Source of the DNA: JBMOOG01 sp049324535
Lineage (GTDB): Bacteria > Pseudomonadota > Alphaproteobacteria > Rhodobacterales > Rhodobacteraceae
Direction: 5' to 3'
DNA length: 64,000 nt
NCBI GenBank assembly: GCA_049324535.1
Contig: JBMOOG010000001.1
Location: 124,001 to 188,000, forward strand
Shown: one piece after another, positions 53,774 through 61,037 of the stretch
Layout: each line of letters opens with the position of its first letter
How positions within the stretch are numbered: position 1 is the stretch's first letter
Notes under the pieces: generated by a model
The model's database searches: none
What the model was told of the DNA's origin: nothing
The model's input: the letters and a program-made list of their open reading frames with translations, nothing else
Program-made: the position numbers and the translations under genes

Positions 53774-53814
53774 TGGGCCAGTTAGGGTGCCGGACGGTCC
53801 GCCGGCATGGCCCA
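53774..53814. repeat. Nested inverted repeats in the tail upstream of arfB
   Basis: Outer arms TGGGCCA (53774-53780) and TGGCCCA (53808-53814) are perfect reverse complements. Inside them TGCCGG (53788-53793) pairs with CCGGCA (53802-53807), with a seven-base bulge on one side only. The element lies on the leftward transcript between the 18-codon ORF and the terminator and would form a bulged hairpin. Its role is unknown. Confidence 0.5.
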
Positions 53815-53843
53815 GTCAGAGTTCTGAACCCTCGGGTCTGCCC

Positions 53844-53900
53844 TCAGGCCACGGCCCCTCTGACTGTCCCGACACCTCTCTCCAATATCACTCTCGACAC
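53844..53900 (-). CDS. 18-codon ORF with near-ideal ribosome-binding site
   Basis: AAAGGAGG (plus-strand 53908-53915) lies exactly seven bases before GTG at 53900-53898, one of the strongest Shine-Dalgarno matches in the window. The ORF encodes MSRVILERGVGTVRGAVA and ends in TGA. It lies 69 bases after the VUT gene stop and is followed by paired inverted repeats and a strong terminator. The peptide has no known motif. It may be a functional small protein, a leader-type peptide, or a ribosome-loading site in a small RNA. Confidence 0.35.
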   Translation of the reverse strand: MSRVILERGVGTVRGAVA

Positions 53901-53969
53901 TGGACCACCTCCTTTCGCTGCTGCCGTTGGATTGAAGGCTGCCACAGATTTGGGGTCGGTCAAGACAAA

Positions 53970-54593
53970 TTACGCAACCTTTGCGATTGCGCGCCCGACG
54001 ATCAGGCGAAACGGCACAAGTGCCACAATTGCGAGCAGAAGTTTGACGAGCCAGTCCGCCGTCCCCAGCGACACCCAGAGCGGCACCATCGGCCCGGCCC
54101 CCAGAAGCGGCAGGTGTTCGTTGGCCCAGGCCACGTCGTTGCCGGGTTCGATGAAGGCCAGCGACGCCGAAAACGCCACCGTGAAGAAGATCGCCGTGTC
54201 GAGCGAGGCCCCGAACAGCGTCGAGACGAAGGGCGCGCGCCACCAGCCGCGGTCGCGCAGCCGGTTGAACACATGGACGTCGACCAGTTGCGCCGTCAGG
54301 AAGGCAAGCCCGGACCCGAGCGCGACCCGCAACGTGACCAGCGGTCCGAATTCGCCCATGATCTGCGATCCGACCAGCGAGCAGGCCACGCCGACGACAA
54401 AGCCGGCGATCACCACCTTGCGCGCGGCGGCGGCGCCCTGAAGCCGGTTGGTCAGATCGGTGACGAGGAAGGCGAAGGGGTAGGTGAAGGCGCCCCAGGT
54501 CAGCCACTGGCCGAAGAGGAACTGCACAAGGATGTTCGAGGCCACCACGATGGCGGCCATGGCAAGGATGCCGGGGATCAGCGAGCGGGTCAT
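53970..54593 (-). CDS. VUT-family (YhhQ/DUF165) transporter, probably for queuosine precursors
   Basis: A 207-residue inner-membrane protein with six to seven hydrophobic helices. WLTWGAFTYPFAFLVTDLTN near 30-49 is the family signature (proton-coupled TYP-F-x(5)-D-L-x-N), and LGSGLAFLTAQLVDVHVFNR near 92-112 is the second. Members import 7-cyano-7-deazaguanine or related queuosine precursors. The chosen ATG (54593) has GGAA six bases before it. I found no preQ1-type riboswitch in the 88-bp upstream gap. A terminated structured tail follows. Confidence 0.9.
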   Translation of the reverse strand: MTRSLIPGILAMAAIVVASNILVQFLFGQWLTWGAFTYPFAFLVTDLTNRLQGAAAARKVVIAGFVVGVACSLVGSQIMGEFGPLVTLRVALGSGLAFLTAQLVDVHVFNRLRDRGWWRAPFVSTLFGASLDTAIFFTVAFSASLAFIEPGNDVAWANEHLPLLGAGPMVPLWVSLGTADWLVKLLLAIVALVPFRLIVGRAIAKVA

Positions 54594-54681
54594 CTGGGGT
54601 TCCGTTTTGGCAAGGTCGCGGAGACTTGGCCCCCGGATCGGGGACGGGCGCGGCTTACGCCGGCCCGCCGGACCGGTCAAG

Positions 54682-55584
54682 TCATTCCTCGACTCGGTAG
54701 TCCACGATCTCGGTCCGCTGAAGGGTGCGCCGGTTGTCGTCCGACACCATCGTCAGCCGCAGGGAGCCCTGGGCGTCGCGCCAGACCGCGATGCCCTCGA
54801 GATTGTCGTGGACCCCGGCCCGGGTCTCGAAGAGCACGGTTCCGCCGGTCGGCGCCCCGTCGCGAAGGTCGAACCGGCGCACCCGCGTGAGAAACCCGAG
54901 AAAGCCCCAGAAGTCCCGTTCGAGCAGGTAGAGCCGCCCATCCGGCCCGAAATCCGCGCCGACCGGCCGCCAGAGACCGTCCCGGGGGATGTGCCCGACC
55001 ACCGACCAGGATCCGCCCGCCCGCCGCCAGACCGGGAACGCCGCCTCGAACATCCCGATCCGTTCGGGGATGGCCCAGAGATCGCCCTCGGGCCCGGCCG
55101 CCAGGGCCTCGAGACCGCCGTTCCATTCGAAGCGCGCGGTGTCGAGGCCCGCGCTGGCCGGCCGTGCGGCGGCGGCCGGACCGGGAAGGATCGCGACGCG
55201 GTGCTGCTGCTCGAACGAGACGGCGATGCGGCCACCGGGAAGGAGCGCTACACCTTCGGCATCGTGCCGGGTCGGGGCGAGGGGGCGGCCGTCCTCGTCG
55301 GCAAGACGGCGGATCACCAGGTCGGCCACGCCGGTCACCCGCCCCTCGGCATCGCGCTCCAGCCGGCCGGTCAGGATGGTTCCGACATCCCCGACGGCGA
55401 CGAAGGACCGCCCCTCGGCGTCGGTGTCGATGCCGGAGAGGCCCCCGACATCGGGCGCGGGCGGTGTCCAGACCCAGCTGCCGACCCATTCGGCGTGGGG
55501 CCCCGCGTCGGACCGGGTGGCGGCGCATCCGCCCGAGACCAGACCGGCCGCCAGCAGGCCGATGGCCGCGATCGGGGCGGCCAC
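54682..55584 (-). CDS. Phytase-like (esterase-like) lipoprotein
   Basis: A 300-residue exported protein beginning at GTG 55584, two bases after the mepA stop. The N-terminus is hydrophobic and ends in VSGGC, a probable lipobox with acceptor Cys near residue 22. The body has the same landmarks as the paralogue at 48593-49480: DVGGLSGIDTDAEGRSFVAV, ADFGPDGRLYLLERDFWGF and the closing MVSDDNRRTLQRTEIVDY. Identity between the two is clearly partial, mostly at these motifs. It is the third gene of a leftward unit with a UMF1-type transporter and mepA. Function and substrate unknown; beta-propeller phosphatase-like fold inferred. Confidence 0.83.
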   Translation of the reverse strand: MAAPIAAIGLLAAGLVSGGCAATRSDAGPHAEWVGSWVWTPPAPDVGGLSGIDTDAEGRSFVAVGDVGTILTGRLERDAEGRVTGVADLVIRRLADEDGRPLAPTRHDAEGVALLPGGRIAVSFEQQHRVAILPGPAAAARPASAGLDTARFEWNGGLEALAAGPEGDLWAIPERIGMFEAAFPVWRRAGGSWSVVGHIPRDGLWRPVGADFGPDGRLYLLERDFWGFLGFLTRVRRFDLRDGAPTGGTVLFETRAGVHDNLEGIAVWRDAQGSLRLTMVSDDNRRTLQRTEIVDYRVEE

Positions 55585-55586
55585 GG

Positions 55587-56474
55587 TCAGTCCGCGGCCA
55601 GGACGGCCCGGCAGTCCTTCGGCAGGTCGGCCATCGTGAATTCGCGGGGGGTCTTCGGGCGCGGACCGTGCGGCTTCGGCTTCTTCGGAAGATTGCGCAG
55701 CTCTTCCAGATAGGTCGTCACCCACCAGGTGAGCGACTCGTCGCAGCCGCTTCCGCCTTTCGAAAGCTCCGCGACCGTCGGCGTCTGCGGCGTGCAGCCG
55801 GGGGAACCGGCCGGACACTTCAGACGGACATGGAAATGGGTGTTGTGGCCGTAGATCGGCCGGATCTTCTGGAGCCAGGCCGTGTCCGAGGCCTTCGCCG
55901 TCTGGCACATGGCGATCTTGACCGCCGCGGCGACGAACACCCGGTCCACCCGCGGATCGGAGGCCGCCGCGCGCAGGAGCGCGGCATGGGCGGGCGTGAA
56001 GGCGCGGGTGACGCTGCGCTGGTCGTCGCTGCGCACCGAAACCGAGGCGATCGACTCGCGCTCCTGCCGGCTGAGGTTCAGCCGCTTCGGCGGCAGCATC
56101 CAGATGTCGGCGTCGAGCCCGATCTGGTGGCTGGCATGGCCCGAGGTCATCGGGCCGCCGCGCGGCTGGCTCATGTCGCCGATGTAGAGCCCGGCCCACC
56201 CGAGCTGGCGCGCCCTGGCCGACAGGTCGGTCAGGAACTGCACCAGAACCGGATGGCCCCAGTTGCGGTTGCGCGAGAGCCGCATCGCCTGCCAGGTCGG
56301 CCCGGTTTCCGGCAGTTGCACCAGCCCGGCCGCGCAGCCCTTCGCGTAGGAGCCGATCGCCCTGGGCGGCCCGTCCGAAGCGGTGGTCTTGGCCCCGAAG
56401 AGCCGGTTGGCCAGCGGCTCGGCGCCTGCCGGAAACGCCGCAAGCAGGGCGAGGGCCAGCGCCAGCGACCTCAT
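55587..56474 (-). CDS. mepA: Penicillin-insensitive murein endopeptidase MepA
   Basis: A 295-residue periplasmic zinc endopeptidase that cuts D-Ala-mDAP cross-links. A Sec signal peptide ends near AGAEP. Zinc ligands are expected in MTSGHASHQIGLDADIWMLP (His and Asp in the H-x(6)-D spacing, about 110-120) and the downstream GHNTHFHVRLKCP block with His near 213. MEP-family Cys positions CQTA, CPAG, GCTP and GCDE are present for disulfides. The ATG overlaps the transporter stop by four bases. The downstream lipoprotein follows after two bases. Confidence 0.95.
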   Translation of the reverse strand: MRSLALALALLAAFPAGAEPLANRLFGAKTTASDGPPRAIGSYAKGCAAGLVQLPETGPTWQAMRLSRNRNWGHPVLVQFLTDLSARARQLGWAGLYIGDMSQPRGGPMTSGHASHQIGLDADIWMLPPKRLNLSRQERESIASVSVRSDDQRSVTRAFTPAHAALLRAAASDPRVDRVFVAAAVKIAMCQTAKASDTAWLQKIRPIYGHNTHFHVRLKCPAGSPGCTPQTPTVAELSKGGSGCDESLTWWVTTYLEELRNLPKKPKPHGPRPKTPREFTMADLPKDCRAVLAAD

Positions 56475-57835
56475 GGCCGCTCTCCGTTGGGCTTCACCCA
56501 GAGCAGGAGCACCAGCCCGATCAGGAACAGCCCGACCAGCGGCGCGATCCCGAGGCGCGCGCTGCCGGTCGCGGTCGTCGCGATGGTGATGAGCCCCGGC
56601 GCCAGGAACGCGGTCGCCTTGCCGGACAGCCCGTAGAAGCCGAAATCGCCGGCCGCGTCGCGTTCGTCGGTGTGGAACACCATCAGCGTCCGGCTGGCCG
56701 CCTGGGCGATGCCGCCCGCGGCGCCGATCATCACGCCGCAGCCGTAGAAGATCATGTCGGGCAGCGACGAGCCGTCCCCCAGGACATGGCCGAAGAAGGT
56801 GGTCGGGGTCAGGTTCATCATGACGATGATGGTGGCGGTCAGCGCGGCCACGGCGACCGCGATCACGGGCTTCGGCCCGACCGAGGAATCGAGCTTGCCG
56901 CCCGCCCAGGACGCGAAGGTGGCCGCGATCGCCGCGACGATGCCGAAGACGCCGCTCTGGATCACCGTCCAGCCCATGACGTTCGAGGCAAAGGCCCCCC
57001 CGAGCGCGTAGGTCGCGTTCAGCGCGTCGCGGTAGAACATCGACGAGACGAGGAAGGCGAGGAGGCTCGGCCGGCGCTTCAGCGCCCGGATCGCGCGTCC
57101 GAGCCCGGCGAGGCTGGCGCCGAGGCTCTGCGCCGTCTTCACCGCCGGTTCGCGCACCCAGAGGAAGAAGGGCACCATGAAGACGATGTACCAGAGCGCG
57201 GTGAACGGCCCGACCGAGCGCGTCCCCTCGCGCGTGGCCGGATCGAGCCCGAAGGCCGGCGACAGTCCGATCAGAGTCTTTCCGGTCGCCGCGCTTTCGG
57301 CAAAGAACAGCAGGAAGATGAACAGAGCCAGCACGCCACCCAGATAGCCGAAGGCGAACCCGGTGCCCGAGACCTTGCCCATCTCGTCATGCGAGGCCAG
57401 CGACGGCATCAGCGCGTTGGTGAAGTTGGTCGCCAGCTCCATCCCGACGAAGCCCAGCCCGAACCAGAACGCCGCCCAGAACAGCGTGGGCGTGCCCGGC
57501 ACCAGCCGCCACAGCAGGAAGGCGCCGATCACGTACATGGCCGAGAACGCCCAGATCCAGGGCATCTTGCGGCCGCGTCCGTCGGCAATCACGCCCAGCA
57601 CCGGCGCCAGCACCGCGATGATGATGCCGGTCACGGTCTGCGTCGCGGTCCAGTAGGCCTGCGACGCGGCCTTGGCCGCCTCGGCCCCAAGGCCCTGGCC
57701 CTCGAAATACTGGCGCGCCACTTCCGCGAAATAGGGTCCGAAGGCAAAGGTCAGCAGAAGCGTGTTGTAGGGCTGGCTGGCCCAGTCGAAGAACCACCAG
57801 CCCCAGATGCGCTTCCTTGCGGAAATTTCCGTCAT
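56471..57835 (-). CDS. MFS transporter of the UMF1 (Atg22-like) family
   Basis: A 454-residue inner-membrane protein with about 12 hydrophobic helices. The opening IWGWWFFDWASQPYNTLLLTF near 10-29 (DWA-x(3)-Y motif) is typical of the UMF1 branch. GVIADGRGRKMPWIWAFS near 78-95 is the MFS loop 2-3 motif, and ASRTLMVFHTDERDAAGDFGFY near 385-405 is the UMF1 C-terminal signature. Substrate unknown for bacterial members. ATG 57835 gives this N-terminus; upstream codons are open but have no ribosome-binding site. Overlaps mepA by four bases. Confidence 0.9.
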   Translation of the reverse strand: MTEISARKRIWGWWFFDWASQPYNTLLLTFAFGPYFAEVARQYFEGQGLGAEAAKAASQAYWTATQTVTGIIIAVLAPVLGVIADGRGRKMPWIWAFSAMYVIGAFLLWRLVPGTPTLFWAAFWFGLGFVGMELATNFTNALMPSLASHDEMGKVSGTGFAFGYLGGVLALFIFLLFFAESAATGKTLIGLSPAFGLDPATREGTRSVGPFTALWYIVFMVPFFLWVREPAVKTAQSLGASLAGLGRAIRALKRRPSLLAFLVSSMFYRDALNATYALGGAFASNVMGWTVIQSGVFGIVAAIAATFASWAGGKLDSSVGPKPVIAVAVAALTATIIVMMNLTPTTFFGHVLGDGSSLPDMIFYGCGVMIGAAGGIAQAASRTLMVFHTDERDAAGDFGFYGLSGKATAFLAPGLITIATTATGSARLGIAPLVGLFLIGLVLLLWVKPNGERP

Positions 57836-57901
57836 GCCCGTCCCCAGCCTGCTCGCGCCGATCAAGCCCGAAACGGCCCCGCGTGGCAAGCCGGGACGCC
57901 G

Positions 57902-58432
57902 TCAGATCGCCGGGGGCCAGGGCCGCCGGGCATCGGCGGCGATCCAGGCCTCGACCCAGTCCGGAAGCGCCGGGGAAGCGGTCGCCCGTCCGCTGGCCTC
58001 CATCACCCGGGCAGGGGCCACGATCCCCTCGGCCGAGGTGACGGCCGACCGCAGGAGCATGTGGCTCGTGCATTCGCCGCGCACGAACATCGCCTGTTCC
58101 ATGTAGAAGAAGCGCGCATCCCAGCCGATCACGCGCGACCGCATCTCGATCCGGTCGAAGGCCCGGACCCGGCGCCGGTAGCGCACCGAGTTGCCAGCGA
58201 CGGTGATCCCCCATCCCTGCGCGCGCAGCAGGCCGACCAGCCCGGTCCGGATCGCCATCGGGATGCGCCCGAGATCATAGAGCGTGAGCGTGCGGCCGTT
58301 GTTCAGTTCGACCCAGGGGTCGAGATCCCAGGGCCAGCACAGGTGGTGCGTGACATGGGTGCCCAGAACGTCGATCGGCCCCTGACGGCGCGCCTCGCGC
58401 GTCTTCAGGAACAGGCGCAGGAATGGATACAT
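57902..58432 (-). CDS. Hot-dog fold thioesterase family protein
   Basis: A 176-residue cytosolic protein. WPWDLDPWVELNNGRTLTLYD near 33-52 has the Asn-Asn/Asp active-site-type pattern (D-x-N-x-H-x-N-N variant) of single-domain acyl-CoA thioesterases of the 4HBT/THEM group, and the following VRYRRRVRAFDRIEMRSRVI strand is family-like. It likely hydrolyses acyl-CoA; the acyl group is unknown. It starts 172 bp from the divergent yggT gene and ends 66 bp before the UMF1 gene. Confidence 0.82.
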   Translation of the reverse strand: MYPFLRLFLKTREARRQGPIDVLGTHVTHHLCWPWDLDPWVELNNGRTLTLYDLGRIPMAIRTGLVGLLRAQGWGITVAGNSVRYRRRVRAFDRIEMRSRVIGWDARFFYMEQAMFVRGECTSHMLLRSAVTSAEGIVAPARVMEASGRATASPALPDWVEAWIAADARRPWPPAI

Positions 58433-58604
58433 GGCGTCACCTCTCGGCCTGCCCCTGCCGCAGCCCGTGTCCGGCGTCAACCGCCGACGTTGCGTCGGTG
58501 GCCGCGCGCTCTGGCCGGCCACGACATGCGCCGCTCCCGTGTTCGGCGGTTGCGCAAGTCGGGGACAGCCCTTACCTAAGGCTCGCAACCGTGCGGAGTG
58601 TTCG

Positions 58605-58898
58605 ATGGTCTCGCTGTTCCAGGCGCTGATGCTGATCCTGAACGTGATCCGGTTCATCATGATCGCCCATATCATCATGTCCTGGCTGATCAGCTTCCAG
58701 GTGCTGAACCTGCGCCAGCCGCTGGTCTCGCAGCTCTGGTACGGGCTGAACAATCTGCTCCAGCCGATCTACGCCCCGATCCGCCGCGTTCTGCCCAACA
58801 CCGGGGCGCTCGATCTTGCGCCGCTGGTCGCCTTCATCGCGATCATCATCCTCCAGCAGATCCTGGTGAACAACGCGGGCTGGTTCTACAGCTTCTGA
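58605..58898 (+). CDS. yggT: YggT-family integral membrane protein
   Basis: A 97-residue inner-membrane protein with two hydrophobic helices (about 3-27 and 63-84) separated by a conserved polar region, QPIYAPIRRVLPNTGALDLAP, matching the YggT family. YggT proteins affect osmotic or division-related functions and often sit near cell-division genes. GGAG lies seven bases before the ATG. It is followed 72 bp later by recQ. Confidence 0.92.
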   Translation: MVSLFQALMLILNVIRFIMIAHIIMSWLISFQVLNLRQPLVSQLWYGLNNLLQPIYAPIRRVLPNTGALDLAPLVAFIAIIILQQILVNNAGWFYSF

Positions 58899-58970
58899 CG
58901 GCTTGCGCGCCCGGGCGGCGTGTGAAAGATTCTTCCCGTCGAGCCGTCCAGAACAAAGAGCCGCCCGCCC

Positions 58971-61025
58971 ATGCCGCGCGCCGAGGAGATTCTGTCCTCC
59001 GTCTTCGGATTCCCGTCGTTCCGCCCCGGCCAGGCCGAGATCGTCGCTGCCGTGGCCGCGGGGCGCGACACGCTGGCCATCATGCCGACGGGCGGAGGCA
59101 AGTCGCTCTGCTTCCAGTTGCCGGCGCTGATGCGCGAGGGCGTTACCGTGGTGATCTCTCCGCTGATCGCGCTGATGCGCGACCAGGTGCGGGCGCTGCG
59201 CGCCTCGGGCGTGGCGGCGGGGGCGCTGACGTCGGGCAACACCGATGCGGAAACCGAAGAGGTGTTCGCCGCCCTGGAGGAGGGCCGGCTGCGGCTGCTC
59301 TACATGGCGCCGGAACGGCTGGCCTCGGGCGCGACGCTGCCCATGCTGCGGCGGATCGGGACGCGCGCGATCGCGGTGGACGAGGCCCATTGCGTGAGCC
59401 AGTGGGGTCACGATTTCCGCCCCGACTACCTGCGCATCGGCGAGCTGCGCAGCGCGCTCGATGTGCCGCTCTCGGCCTTCACCGCCACCGCCGATGCCGA
59501 GACCCGGGCCGAGATTGTCGCGCGGCTGTTCGGCGGCCGCGCGCCCGAGACGTTCCTGCGCGGCTTCGACCGGCCGAACATCCATCTGGCCTTCGCGCCG
59601 AAGGAACGGCCGCGCCAGCAGATCCTCGACTTTGCCGGTGCCCGCCGCGGTCAGTCCGGGATCGTCTATTGCGCGACCCGGGCCAAGACCGAGACGCTGG
59701 CCCAGGCGCTGCGCGAGGCGGGGCACGAGGCGCTGGCCTACCATGGCGGCATGGAGGCCGAGCCGCGGCGCGATGTCGAGGCCGCCTTCCAGCGCGCGGA
59801 CGGGCTGATCGTGGTGGCGACGGTCGCCTTCGGCATGGGGATCGACAAGCCCGACATCCGCTGGGTCGCCCACGCCGACCTGCCGAAGTCGATCGAATCC
59901 TACTATCAGGAGATCGGCCGGGCCGGGCGCGACGGGGCGCCGGCCGAGACGCTGACGCTTTACGGCCCCGAGGACATCCGCCTGCGCCGCGCCCAGATCG
60001 ACGAGGGCCTTGCGCCCCCCGAGCGCAAGGCGGCCGATCATGGTCGGCTGAACGCGCTTCTGGGGCTGGCCGAGGCGACCGGCTGCCGGCGCCAGCGCCT
60101 TCTGGCCTATTTCGGCGAGGCCAGCGGCCCCTGCGGGCATTGCGACCTCTGCGAGACCCCGCCCGAGACCTTCGACGCGACCGAGGCGGTCCGGATGGCG
60201 CTGTCGGCGGCGCTCCGGACGGGCGAGAGCTTCGGTGCCGAACATCTGACCGACATCCTTCTGGGCGAGCCGACCGAGAAGGTGCGTGCGCGGGGCCACG
60301 AGACCCTGCCCACCTTCGGCGTGGGACGGGCGCTCAGGCGGGCCGAGTGGCAGTCGGTGATCCGTCAGATGCAGGGTCTTGACCTCCTGCGCCCCGAGGC
60401 GGCCCGCAAGGGCGCGCTGGTCATGACCGAGGCGGCGCGGCCGGTCCTGCGCGGCGACGCGCCGGTGACGCTGCGCCGGGACGCCATGGCGCGGCCCGCG
60501 CGGCCGGTGGCGAAGGCGTTGGTGTCCGAGGCGGATGCCCCGCTGCTCTCGGCGCTGAAGGCCAAGCGGCGCGCGCTGGCCGAGGCGCAGGCGGTTCCCG
60601 CCTACGTGGTCTTCTCAGACCGCACCCTGATCGAGATGGCCGAGACCCGGCCGGTCACGCTGGACGCGATGGCGCGGGTCACGGGTGTGGGCGCGAAGAA
60701 GCTCGAGACCTATGGCGCGGCCTTCCTGTCGGTGATCCGCGCGGCCGAGGGCGAAGCCCCGGCGCAGACGCCGCACCCGGCGCGGGTGCGGCTCGTGACC
60801 GGCGGGCGGGACGATGGCACGCTCTTCGACCGGCTCGACGACGCGCAGCGCGAGCTTGCGCGCGGCCACGACGGCACCGGGCGGCTGATGTCGCTTTCGG
60901 CGCCGGTCCTTGCCCGCATCGCGCGGCGCCGCCCGTCCACGGCGCCCGATCTCGCCCGGCATCTCGACCCGGTGCAGATGGAGCGTTTCGGCTCGGCCTT
61001 CCTCGGGATTCTCGCGGCCGAGTGA
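58971..61025 (+). CDS. recQ: ATP-dependent DNA helicase RecQ
   Basis: A 684-residue superfamily 2 helicase. Motif I is MPTGGGKSLCFQLPAL near 39-54, motif II is VDEAHCVSQWGHDF near 137-150 and motif VI is YYQEIGRAGRDGAPAE near 310-325. The RecQ-C zinc-binding region has C-x(16)-C-x2-C-x2-C Cys residues (about 370-395, ending CGHCDLCE). One HRDC-like domain is near 525-600 and a further helical module ends the protein. Length is typical for alphaproteobacteria. It ends 12 bp before the convergent kinase gene. Confidence 0.97.
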   Translation: MPRAEEILSSVFGFPSFRPGQAEIVAAVAAGRDTLAIMPTGGGKSLCFQLPALMREGVTVVISPLIALMRDQVRALRASGVAAGALTSGNTDAETEEVFAALEEGRLRLLYMAPERLASGATLPMLRRIGTRAIAVDEAHCVSQWGHDFRPDYLRIGELRSALDVPLSAFTATADAETRAEIVARLFGGRAPETFLRGFDRPNIHLAFAPKERPRQQILDFAGARRGQSGIVYCATRAKTETLAQALREAGHEALAYHGGMEAEPRRDVEAAFQRADGLIVVATVAFGMGIDKPDIRWVAHADLPKSIESYYQEIGRAGRDGAPAETLTLYGPEDIRLRRAQIDEGLAPPERKAADHGRLNALLGLAEATGCRRQRLLAYFGEASGPCGHCDLCETPPETFDATEAVRMALSAALRTGESFGAEHLTDILLGEPTEKVRARGHETLPTFGVGRALRRAEWQSVIRQMQGLDLLRPEAARKGALVMTEAARPVLRGDAPVTLRRDAMARPARPVAKALVSEADAPLLSALKAKRRALAEAQAVPAYVVFSDRTLIEMAETRPVTLDAMARVTGVGAKKLETYGAAFLSVIRAAEGEAPAQTPHPARVRLVTGGRDDGTLFDRLDDAQRELARGHDGTGRLMSLSAPVLARIARRRPSTAPDLARHLDPVQMERFGSAFLGILAAE

Positions 61026-61037
61026 CGGGTCTGCGGG

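Noticed and set aside
54594..54681. preQ1-type riboswitch before the queuosine-precursor transporter
   Set aside because: The gap is short and GC-rich with no C-rich loop and A-rich tail pattern; nothing resembles the preQ1 consensus.
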